NCBI RefSeq assembly: GCF_000695095.2
Contig: NZ_CP011454.1
Coordinates: 4,030,001 to 4,094,000, forward strand
Source: Gemmatimonas phototrophica
GTDB taxonomy: Bacteria; Gemmatimonadota; Gemmatimonadetes; Gemmatimonadales; Gemmatimonadaceae
Length of the DNA stretch: 64,000 bases
Direction of reading: 5' to 3'
The first letter of the stretch is position 1; each line of letters begins with the position of its first letter. The translations under genes were made by a program, and so were the position numbers. Shown piece after piece: positions 9,246 to 16,424 of the stretch. The notes beneath the pieces were generated by a model that ran no database searches, was not told the DNA's origin, and saw only the letters and a list, made by a program, of their open reading frames with translations.

Positions 9246-9264
9246 GCGTTCAGGACACGAACGC
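9246..9264. terminator. Hairpin between convergent genes
   Basis: Six-base perfect inverted repeat GCGTTC/GAACGC with a seven-base loop, extendable to an imperfect AGGaGCGTTC/GAACGCCT stem. It sits immediately after the stop codon of the UDP-glucuronate decarboxylase gene (minus strand) and about 110 bases after the GT2 gene. There is no U-tract, so intrinsic termination is uncertain; it may instead stabilise a 3-prime end. Confidence 0.3.
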
Positions 9265-9269
9265 CTGGG

Positions 9270-10259
9270 CTAGCGCACGTCGCGGACGGCGGGAGGCACC
9301 GGCTGCTCCAGCAACTCGGCAAAATAGCGAATGGTGTGCCGCAAACCGTCGTGCAACGACACCGTGGGCGTCCACCCCAGAAGCTGCCTGGCTTTGGTGA
9401 TATCCGGGCAGCGCTGTCGCGGGTCGTCTTCCGGGAGCGGTCGATACGTGATCGTGGAGCGTGAACCGGTGAGCTCGAGCACCAGCTCGGCCAGTTCACG
9501 AATAGTGCTCTCGGTCGGGTTGCCGATGTTGATCGGACCGGTCACGTCATCGGTGGTGTCCATGAGCCGCAGCAACCCGTCAATCAGGTCGCTCACAAAG
9601 CAGAAGGAGCGCGTCTGTGAGCCATCACCCTGAATGGTGATCGCTTCGCCACGCAGTGCCTGCACCACGAAGTTGGACACGACACGCCCATCGTTGGGGT
9701 GCATGCGCGGGCCGTACGTATTGAAGATGCGCGCGACCTTGATGGGCAGCTGATACTGGCGACGATAGTCGAAGAAGAGCGTTTCGGCGCAGCGCTTGCC
9801 CTCGTCGTAGCAGGAGCGGATCCCCACCGGATTCACATTGCCCCAGTACTCTTCAGCCTGCGGGTGCACGATGGGATCGCCGTATACTTCCGACGTGGAC
9901 GCCTGCAGAATGCGGGCGCCGCGACGTTGTGCGAGATCGAGCATGTTGATGGCCCCGTGCACACTGGTGCGCGTGGTTTGCACGGGGTCCTTCTGGTAAT
10001 GCACCGGCGACGCCGGGCAGGCCAGGTTGAAGATGCGATCGACCTCCACCACCAGCGGCATGGTGACGTCGTGCCGCATGAGCTCAAAACGCGGATTGGC
10101 GAGCAGGTGCTCGACGTTGGGGCGCGTCCCGGTGTAGAAGTTGTCCACGCACAGCACTTCGTGCCCGGCATCCAGCAGACGGTCACATAAATGTGAACCG
10201 AGGAACCCGGCGCCTCCCGTCACGAGGACACGCTGGGAGGTCAGAACGCTCTTGGGCAT
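9270..10259 (-). CDS. UDP-glucuronate decarboxylase (UDP-xylose synthase), SDR family
   Basis: 329 residues, full length for UXS. The extended-SDR Rossmann motif GGAGFLGSH lies near residues 15-23; catalytic residues are in STSEVYGDP and the YxxxK motif [11 protein letters not shown] hallmarks include [31 protein letters not shown] and [14 protein letters not shown]. It converts UDP-glucuronate to UDP-xylose with bound NAD, feeding surface glycan synthesis in the cytoplasm. I chose the ATG at 10259 ([16 protein letters not shown]); an upstream in-frame ATG adds 14 residues without homology. It is convergent with the GT2 gene, which may use its product. Confidence 0.93.
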   Translation of the reverse strand: MPKSVLTSQRVLVTGGAGFLGSHLCDRLLDAGHEVLCVDNFYTGTRPNVEHLLANPRFELMRHDVTMPLVVEVDRIFNLACPASPVHYQKDPVQTTRTSVHGAINMLDLAQRRGARILQASTSEVYGDPIVHPQAEEYWGNVNPVGIRSCYDEGKRCAETLFFDYRRQYQLPIKVARIFNTYGPRMHPNDGRVVSNFVVQALRGEAITIQGDGSQTRSFCFVSDLIDGLLRLMDTTDDVTGPINIGNPTESTIRELAELVLELTGSRSTITYRPLPEDDPRQRCPDITKARQLLGWTPTVSLHDGLRHTIRYFAELLEQPVPPAVRDVR

Positions 10260-10390
10260 GGCTTGGGGAAATGCGGGGCACACAGTGGCGGATAGTGGCA
10301 CAAGATACCCGGCCCGGAGGGCGCAGGACAGCCAATCACGCCATCAATCTCATCCTGCCAGCGAGGGGTGTCGCGCTTTACACTTCACAC

Positions 10391-10972
10391 ATGGATCCCG
10401 CCCCTCGTATTCTGGTTCTGGCAGCTACGGATCGTGAACTGGCCCCGCCTCAGGGATGGCTCGCCGCGTTGTGCGGGGTAGGTCCCGTGGAGGCCGCGGT
10501 TTCGGCTGCACTCGCCATTGCTGAGCACCGCCCCGACGTGGTAGTTCAGGTGGGTATTGCCGGTGCGCGTCGCAGTGCGAACCTCGCCCCCGGCACGCTC
10601 GTGATTGGGAGCGACGCGCTGTATTGCGACCTGGCCGATCTGCCGGCCGCCTGGGCGACCGCTTCCATTGCGACCAACCCTGTCCTCGTGGAGGCGCTGC
10701 AGCGCCAGTTCCCCGGCGCCGTTACGCACCCCATTGGCACCAGCGGACACGTCGGCGGCACCAGTGCGTGCGATGTTGAGGCCATGGAGGGATTCGGTGT
10801 GTTGCGCGCCGCCCAGCGAGCCAACATTCCGGCTATTGAGGTACGCGCCATCTCCAACGAAATCGAAGAACCGGATCGTGCGCGCTGGCACTTTCAGACG
10901 GCCTTCCACGCCATCACGTCGGCCACGCCCATGCTCGTGAAGGCGCTGCAGGAGGCGTTCCATCGTGCGTGA
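10391..10972 (+). CDS. mqnB: Futalosine hydrolase
   Basis: 193 residues of the nucleoside phosphorylase-like fold: ILVLAATDRELAPP, CGVGPVEAAVSAALAI, VQVGIAGARRSANL, GTSACDVEAMEGFGVLRAA and IEVRAISNEIEEPDR. This matches MqnB, which cleaves futalosine to dehypoxanthinyl futalosine plus hypoxanthine in the futalosine route to menaquinone. The identification is supported by the next gene, mqnD, whose GTG start overlaps this gene by eight bases. The ATG at 10391 begins the first beta strand. Divergent from the UDP-glucuronate decarboxylase. Length is slightly shorter than many family members (about 200-230). Confidence 0.88.
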   Translation: MDPAPRILVLAATDRELAPPQGWLAALCGVGPVEAAVSAALAIAEHRPDVVVQVGIAGARRSANLAPGTLVIGSDALYCDLADLPAAWATASIATNPVLVEALQRQFPGAVTHPIGTSGHVGGTSACDVEAMEGFGVLRAAQRANIPAIEVRAISNEIEEPDRARWHFQTAFHAITSATPMLVKALQEAFHRA

Positions 10973-11744
10973 GCTGACTTTCGGCTATTCGCCGTGCCCC
11001 AACGATACCTTTGCCTTTCATGCGCTCACGCATGGCCTGGTGGATACGTCACTCACCATTCGTCCGGTGCTGCTCGATATCGAAGAGCTCAATCGGCGGG
11101 CACATGATGGCGCGTTCGATCTCACGAAACTCAGTGTGGGAGCCTTCGCCGCTGTTGGCGATCGGTATTCGCTGCTGCGCAGTGGCGCCGCCCTGGGCAA
11201 CGGCGTGGGACCCTTGGTTGTTACACGCACGCCAGTGAGCTTCGACCTCGCCGTCAGCGGCCGCCTAGCCATACCGGGGCGTGAAACCACCGCCTACCGG
11301 TTGTTGCGACTGGCCGCCCCGACGCTAGGCGAGGTGGTGGAATTGCGCTACGATCGGATTCTGCGGGCGGTTGCCGATGGCGAGGTGGACGCCGGGCTCA
11401 TCATTCACGAGAGCCGTTTTACCTACGCTGAGCACGGCCTGCACAAGGCCATCGATCTGGGCGACTGGTGGGAGCAGACCACGCAGTTGCCGGTGCCGTT
11501 GGCGGGCATCTGCGCCCGCGCGGAGCTGGCCGCGCCGGTTCGTGCGGAAGCCGAGCGCGCCATCAGGGCATCGGTGCAATACGCCTTCGACCATCCGGAG
11601 GCGAGTCGCGCGTATGTCCGCGAGCATGCCCAGGAGATGTCGGCCGAGGTGTGCGCACAGCACATTGCGCTGTACGTCAACGAACACAGTCTGGACATTG
11701 GCAACGACGGGCTCGCGGCGATTCAGCGACTGGTGAACGCCTAA
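10965..11744 (+). CDS. mqnD: 1,4-dihydroxy-6-naphthoate synthase
   Basis: 259 residues. The family signature SPCPNDTFAFHALTHG is near the N terminus, followed by LLDIEELNRRAH, DLTKLSVGAFAA and GAALGNGVGPLVV, all typical of MqnD, which turns cyclic dehypoxanthinyl futalosine into 1,4-dihydroxy-6-naphthoate. It is a periplasmic-binding-protein-like fold without a signal peptide, hence cytoplasmic. It starts on GTG eight bases inside mqnB, so the pair is translationally coupled. mqnA, mqnC and mqnE are not in this window. Twelve bases separate its stop from the convergent NTF2-like gene. Confidence 0.94.
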   Translation: MRELTFGYSPCPNDTFAFHALTHGLVDTSLTIRPVLLDIEELNRRAHDGAFDLTKLSVGAFAAVGDRYSLLRSGAALGNGVGPLVVTRTPVSFDLAVSGRLAIPGRETTAYRLLRLAAPTLGEVVELRYDRILRAVADGEVDAGLIIHESRFTYAEHGLHKAIDLGDWWEQTTQLPVPLAGICARAELAAPVRAEAERAIRASVQYAFDHPEASRAYVREHAQEMSAEVCAQHIALYVNEHSLDIGNDGLAAIQRLVNA

Positions 11745-11756
11745 GCGCGAGTGGTC

Positions 11757-12155
11757 TTAGCGTCCGTGAAGCTGCCGCTCGTATTCCGCCACGTCAAAGG
11801 AACCCACGGAATCGGCAATCGTGCCCTGCGCATGCATGCGCCAGGCCTCACGCCCCGTAATGCGTACCGCGCGCCCGGTACCACCCGGTCCCGTGTTCGT
11901 GCCAATCAGCGTCCAGTCGTAGCACACGCGACCGTCGTGATCGTGCAACGCATCGAGCAGCACGACCAGGTCCGGGAAGGCCGTCATGAACGCCGCGGCT
12001 GAAGCGGTAATGGCGTCGCGTCCAATGCTTGGCGTCCCTCCATTGATGGTGAGTACACCATCGGGCGCGAAGAACTCCGCCACCTGCGACGGCTGCTGGC
12101 TGCACCAGGCGGCCGTGTAGCGTTCGGCGAAATGCTGGAGTGGGTGTGAAGTCAT
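11757..12155 (-). CDS. SnoaL/NTF2-like protein
   Basis: 132 residues, one cone-shaped alpha+beta barrel domain: HFAERYTAAWCSQQ, VAEFFAPDGVLTINGG, GRDAITASAAAFMTAFPDL, VCYDWTLIGTNTGPGGTG and ITGREAWRMH. No signal peptide. Family members include isomerases, hydratases and scavenging proteins, so the reaction cannot be assigned. It lies 18 bases downstream of another NTF2-like protein on the same strand, but the two sequences are not obvious duplicates. It ends the minus-strand chain that contains the purine permease. Confidence 0.75.
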   Translation of the reverse strand: MTSHPLQHFAERYTAAWCSQQPSQVAEFFAPDGVLTINGGTPSIGRDAITASAAAFMTAFPDLVVLLDALHDHDGRVCYDWTLIGTNTGPGGTGRAVRITGREAWRMHAQGTIADSVGSFDVAEYERQLHGR

Positions 12156-12173
12156 ACCGGCGAAACTACCCCG

Positions 12174-12695
12174 TCAGGGACGCGCGCGGCAATACGCCCC
12201 ACCTTCGCAGCGCAGCGGCACAAAGAGTTCGCCCTGAATGCGCCACAGGCCATCGATCTGGCGCCACTGCGCCTCGTAGCTGCCGCGAATGACCACCGGT
12301 CCGTCGGGTTCGGTCCACGTGCCCACCCACTGCCCTCGTTCTGACGCCACGCCCCATGCGTCAAAGACAGCGATGCGCTCCGGCGTACGCACCCACTTGG
12401 TATCGGGACGGCGCGCGAACTGCGCCGCCATGCGCGACACGTTGATCGACATCCCCATGCCCATGGAACTGGTTGAGGACACCACGGTGACATCGGGCAT
12501 CATCTCCCGCGCAATACCCACGGTGTCGTGACGGGCAATGGCCGCGTTGGAACGCGCACGGGCCGCCACAATGGCCCGCACATCGGGGGTAGAGTCGGCG
12601 CGACTGGTGCCCTGCCCTTCGAGGTGCAGGGGCGCCAGCAGCAGCACGCCTCCAAGCAGCGCCCGATACAGGCGCCCACCACGGGACGTGAGCAT
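12174..12695 (-). CDS. Exported DUF4440/NTF2-like protein
   Basis: 173 residues. The N-terminal segment LTSRGGRLYRALLGGVLLLAPLHLEGQG looks like a signal peptide with an unusual end. The rest is NTF2-like: ARARSNAAIARHD, EMMPDVTVVSSTSS, ERIAVFDAWGVASERGQW, GSYEAQWRQIDGLWRIQGEL. The ATG at 12695 is chosen because it sits just after the permease stop (12703), consistent with one transcript; a start ten codons upstream would overlap the permease. Enzymatic role unknown. Its place in the nucleosidase-permease chain hints at a periplasmic accessory, but that is inference. Confidence 0.65.
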   Translation of the reverse strand: MLTSRGGRLYRALLGGVLLLAPLHLEGQGTSRADSTPDVRAIVAARARSNAAIARHDTVGIAREMMPDVTVVSSTSSMGMGMSINVSRMAAQFARRPDTKWVRTPERIAVFDAWGVASERGQWVGTWTEPDGPVVIRGSYEAQWRQIDGLWRIQGELFVPLRCEGGAYCRARP

Positions 12696-12702
12696 TCGCT
12701 CC

Positions 12703-14004
12703 TCAGTGATAGGGATACACCGCATAAAACAGCAGCGAGAGTGCCGCCAACCACCACATGGGTACCGAGACTTCCTTCACTCGCCCCGTGAACAGCTTGA
12801 GCACGGGATAGCTCACCAATCCCGCGGTCATGCCCACCCCGATGTTGAAGGTGAAGCTCATCAGCACAATGGTGAGAAAGGCGGGAATCCACTCGGTGTG
12901 ATCCTTCACGGGAAGAGTGCTCATGCCACTGAGCATCAGCGCGCCCAACGCCACAATGGCCACCCCCGTGGCATGGGCAGGAATGGCCGTGAGCAGCGGT
13001 GCAAAGCCGAGCGCCGAGAGAAACAGCAGCGCCACGACCACGGCGGTTACCCCCGTGCGACCTCCCTCTTCAATACCCACGGCGGACTCAATGAAGGCAC
13101 CACACGTGGTGGTCCCAAGCACCGGAGCCACCATGTTCACCACGGCGTCGGCGAGCATGGGCTTCTCCATATCCGGCAAGTTGCCGTTGGCGTCGAGCAA
13201 CCCCGCCCGTGCGCCCAGGCCAATCAGTGTGCCGATGGTATCGACAAAGGCCATCACAAAGACAATGACCACCACGGGGAGCGCTTTGAGGGTGAGTGCG
13301 CCGCGAATATCCAGCTGAGCAAACAACGGCTCGAGCGACGGCGGCATGCTGACGACACCGCTGGGAAGTGGCGTTACGCCGGTCGCGAACGACAAGACCG
13401 CCGTGACGGCAATCCCGATGAGCAACGCCCCCGTCGTACGGCGCACCAGCAGCACGGCCGTCAGCGTGAATCCCGAGATGGCGAGCACCGTGCTGGGAGC
13501 GTTGAGGGCGCCAAGGGCAACGGGTGACCCCGGCACGCCCAGCTGCACCATACCAACGGCGTTGAGTCCGATGAACGTGAGAAATAGCCCAATGCCAACG
13601 GTAAAGCTGTGTTTGAGCACCACAGGAATACCGTTGGCCAACCAACTGCGCACGCCGAACACGGTGAGCACGGTAAACAACAGCCCGGCCAGAAAGATGG
13701 CTCCCAGTGCCGTCTGCCACGGGAACCCAAGGCCCTTCACTACCGTGAACACAATGAACGCGTTTTCGCCCATGTAGGGTGCAATGGCAAAGGGGCGCTT
13801 TGCGTACACGCCCATGATCAGCGTGCCAAAGGCCGCCGACAAAATGGTGGCGGTGATGGAGGCGCCGCGCGGCAGCCCGGCGGCTTCCAGGATGGCCGGG
13901 TTGACCACGATGATGTAGGCCATCGTGAAGAACGTGGCGATACCGGCGGTGACTTCCGTACGCCACGTAGCGTCGTGCCGATCAAATTCGAAGTACCGTC
14001 TCAC
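12703..14004 (-). CDS. NCS2-family purine (hypoxanthine/guanine/adenine) permease, AzgA type
   Basis: 433 residues, 12-14 predicted helices. AzgA-subfamily hallmarks: TEVTAGIATFFTMAYIIVVN near the N terminus, APYMGENAFIVFTV, MAFVDTIGTLIGLGARAGLL, and TTTCGAFIESAVGIEEGGRTG. AzgA-type carriers are proton symporters for hypoxanthine, guanine or adenine. The start is GTG at 14004, giving VRRYFEFDRHDATWRTE; it overlaps the stop codon of the upstream nucleosidase fusion gene by four bases (GTGA), so translation is coupled. This suggests import of the purine base released outside the cytoplasm by the fusion protein. Confidence 0.9.
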   Translation of the reverse strand: MRRYFEFDRHDATWRTEVTAGIATFFTMAYIIVVNPAILEAAGLPRGASITATILSAAFGTLIMGVYAKRPFAIAPYMGENAFIVFTVVKGLGFPWQTALGAIFLAGLLFTVLTVFGVRSWLANGIPVVLKHSFTVGIGLFLTFIGLNAVGMVQLGVPGSPVALGALNAPSTVLAISGFTLTAVLLVRRTTGALLIGIAVTAVLSFATGVTPLPSGVVSMPPSLEPLFAQLDIRGALTLKALPVVVIVFVMAFVDTIGTLIGLGARAGLLDANGNLPDMEKPMLADAVVNMVAPVLGTTTCGAFIESAVGIEEGGRTGVTAVVVALLFLSALGFAPLLTAIPAHATGVAIVALGALMLSGMSTLPVKDHTEWIPAFLTIVLMSFTFNIGVGMTAGLVSYPVLKLFTGRVKEVSVPMWWLAALSLLFYAVYPYH

Positions 14005-16391
14005 CGACGACGACTCGGCGGAAAGGCCGTGGGCGGCAGCGCCTTGAGAAACGCCATGACCACAGCGGCCGAATTGGCGGAGGCGAGGACACCGAACGTC
14101 CGCGCTTCGTTGCGGTCCCCATTCCCACCGGCGAGATCGGACAACGAGCGGAACGCGATATACGGAACAGCATTCTCCTGCGCAACGAGTGCGACGGCCG
14201 ATGTTTCCATGTCCAGCGCATCGGCACGGAAAGTCTTCCAGACCCACTCCCGATAGGCCGCATTATCCACGAAGGTGGGCCCACTCACTCCGTTGCCACC
14301 CACCACAATGCGCGGCGCATGCGCGAGACAAGTGCCGCCACTGGTACAGCGGGAGAGTGTCACCTGTGACGCGACTGTGCGGGCAATGGCCAGTGACGTG
14401 GAATCGGCCTGGAACCAGAACTGGCGCACCAGTGAATCGGGCGGCGCGCCTGCGACCGTGACCGATGTCCCCTGCGGGAACATCATGCCATACCCGCCAA
14501 AGTCGGTCGTCCGCCTTGCCGGCTCAAAGCCCTGCGCTGTTTCGCGGGCAAATACCTGCTCCTGATAATTGCCCCACTGCGCGGGCACCGTCACGTCTCC
14601 CACGTTGAGCCCTGGGTTCACGCCGCCGGCAATCCCGCTGAACACAATGGCTTTCACCGGAATACGATCGAGCAGGGCCTGTGTGGTCATCGCGGCGTTC
14701 ACCATGCTGAATCCACTCAGCAGCAACACCACATCATGGCCTGCCAGACGGCCGAAATAGTACGTGCGGTTGTTCACCACCCGTGAGCCGGTAATATCCG
14801 TTGCCGCCCGGAGCGCCTGCCATTCGGCGTCGAACGCCGACATGATGGCAATGCGCGGAACGTCAGGGCTCGGCGCGGTCGTGGCGTTCGGCCGCGCGCT
14901 CCGCACCACGAGCGATTTTCCGGCGTAGTCCGACGCGCGCACGTTCCGCACCCACGTGGTATCGCGTCGCCCGCCGGCCGGCCAAACGACCGCGACATCC
15001 AGCCGCCCGCCGCGCGGCAGCCCCGCCGGAATGCCGAAATGCACCGGGAGCTCACTTTGCGCATCGTATCCCGATCCACTGTCCACCAGGCGCATTCCCA
15101 GCAGCCGGCGGCTTCCCGCGACATACAGCTGCACCTCAGCCCCGGCCCGCAGCGCCCGCCCATTGGCATTCACCACGGCCACCTGCAAGGAACGGCCAGC
15201 GTCAGCCTTCTCGGGAGCATGCATCCACACCCCGTGCAGCCCTCGCTCGGCCGTTCCGGTGAGTGCCAGATCCAGCGCACCGTCAGCATTCACATCCAGC
15301 CACTGCACGCCATGATCGGCGCCGAGCGACGCCAGTGACGCCGGGGTGACATCGTCAAAGCCGGTTCCGGTATTGCGCAACAGATAGTCGCGGTAGCTCA
15401 CGCCGCCGGTCACCGTCCCGTTTACGTACAGGTCGAGCCGTCCATCGTGATCAATATCGGCAAAGGCGCAGGCATCGAACTTGGCCTCGGTATTCACTCG
15501 CCAAGCGGCCGATACGTCTTCGAAGGTGCCGTCGGCGCGTGCCAAGAGCAGGCCGTTGCGGCCGTAGTTGGCCCCGAAGAGATCGAGCCGTCCGTCACCA
15601 TTCACATCGGCGGCGCAGGGGCGAACGGTGCCATTGGTGGGTTCACGTGGGGTGCGTCCAGCCCAGGCCGCGCCAGTCTGTTCGGCGACATCGGTGAACT
15701 GGCCGTTCACGTTGCGATACAGGCCGTTGGCATCACCATCCATGTTGCCCACGTACACATCGAGGTCGCCATCCTGTTCGTAATCGAACCAGACGGCGCC
15801 TACCGAACGGCGGGGGTCGGCCAGACCGCGAGCCGCCGCCACATTGGCAAACTGCCCGTTTGCCTGCTGCTCGAAGAGCGCGTTGGGGCGGTCACGGAAC
15901 GCGACAAACAGATCGAGATCGTCGTCGCCATCAACGTCGATCATGGAGAGCTGCCGGACGGCCCCGGAGTCCTGCGCCACGCCGAACGAGCTGGTCACAT
16001 CGGCAAAGCGGCCGCCGTCGTTGCGATACACCACCAGCACCGATCCGGCACCGGGCGCGAACCCCACCACGAGATCCGGATCACCGTCGGCATCGAGGTC
16101 GCCCCACGCGGCCGCGCGGGTGGGGCGAGTACTGGCCAGACCAACGGCGGCCCCAACTTCCTCGAACTGTCCCCCGGTGTTGCGATACAGCCGGTTGGGC
16201 AGGCCGTTGAAGCCCACGAACAGGTCGGCATCGCCGTCGCTATCGTAATCGGCGGCCGCGTTGGTGAGGGTGGCCCCGGCCGTGAACAGCTCCGGCTGGA
16301 GCGGCGTGAAGATGGGGCGCCGCGGTTGCAGCAGGGGCACGCCGAGGGAGCTGACCAGCAGGGCGAGCGCAGACCAGTGGTGTCGTGACAT
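14001..16391 (-). CDS. Secreted fusion: seven FG-GAP/VCBS repeats, ASPIC/UnbV domain, purine nucleosidase
   Basis: 796 residues. A signal-like hydrophobic N terminus is followed by seven calcium-loop repeats of the D-x-D-x-D-G-x-x-D-L type between about residues 48 and 376 (DYDSDGDADLF, DLDADGDPDLV, DVDGDDDLDLF, DYEQDGDLDVY, DVNGDGRLDLF, DIDHDGRLDLY, DVNADGALDLA), enough for one seven-bladed propeller. Residues ~395-480 fit the ASPIC/UnbV domain. Residues ~512-790 are a nucleoside phosphorylase/MTAN-like domain with IAIMSAFDAEW, SGIAGGVNPGL, ALDMETSAVA and FRSLSDLAGG; the acidic and Asp catalytic positions appear intact. Inferred role: extracytoplasmic cleavage of purine nucleosides. The coupled permease gene follows directly. 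The fusion is unusual; individual domains are well supported. Confidence 0.86.
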   Translation of the reverse strand: MSRHHWSALALLVSSLGVPLLQPRRPIFTPLQPELFTAGATLTNAAADYDSDGDADLFVGFNGLPNRLYRNTGGQFEEVGAAVGLASTRPTRAAAWGDLDADGDPDLVVGFAPGAGSVLVVYRNDGGRFADVTSSFGVAQDSGAVRQLSMIDVDGDDDLDLFVAFRDRPNALFEQQANGQFANVAAARGLADPRRSVGAVWFDYEQDGDLDVYVGNMDGDANGLYRNVNGQFTDVAEQTGAAWAGRTPREPTNGTVRPCAADVNGDGRLDLFGANYGRNGLLLARADGTFEDVSAAWRVNTEAKFDACAFADIDHDGRLDLYVNGTVTGGVSYRDYLLRNTGTGFDDVTPASLASLGADHGVQWLDVNADGALDLALTGTAERGLHGVWMHAPEKADAGRSLQVAVVNANGRALRAGAEVQLYVAGSRRLLGMRLVDSGSGYDAQSELPVHFGIPAGLPRGGRLDVAVVWPAGGRRDTTWVRNVRASDYAGKSLVVRSARPNATTAPSPDVPRIAIMSAFDAEWQALRAATDITGSRVVNNRTYYFGRLAGHDVVLLLSGFSMVNAAMTTQALLDRIPVKAIVFSGIAGGVNPGLNVGDVTVPAQWGNYQEQVFARETAQGFEPARRTTDFGGYGMMFPQGTSVTVAGAPPDSLVRQFWFQADSTSLAIARTVASQVTLSRCTSGGTCLAHAPRIVVGGNGVSGPTFVDNAAYREWVWKTFRADALDMETSAVALVAQENAVPYIAFRSLSDLAGGNGDRNEARTFGVLASANSAAVVMAFLKALPPTAFPPSRRR

Positions 16392-16424
16392 GCCCGAATG
16401 TACCGTGCGGGCGGCACGAGCGTA

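Noticed and set aside
15447-16388. A 313-codon plus-strand frame opposite the FG-GAP repeats
   Set aside because: It mirrors the Asp-rich repeats (giving Ile/Val/His-rich repeats) and lacks independent signals.
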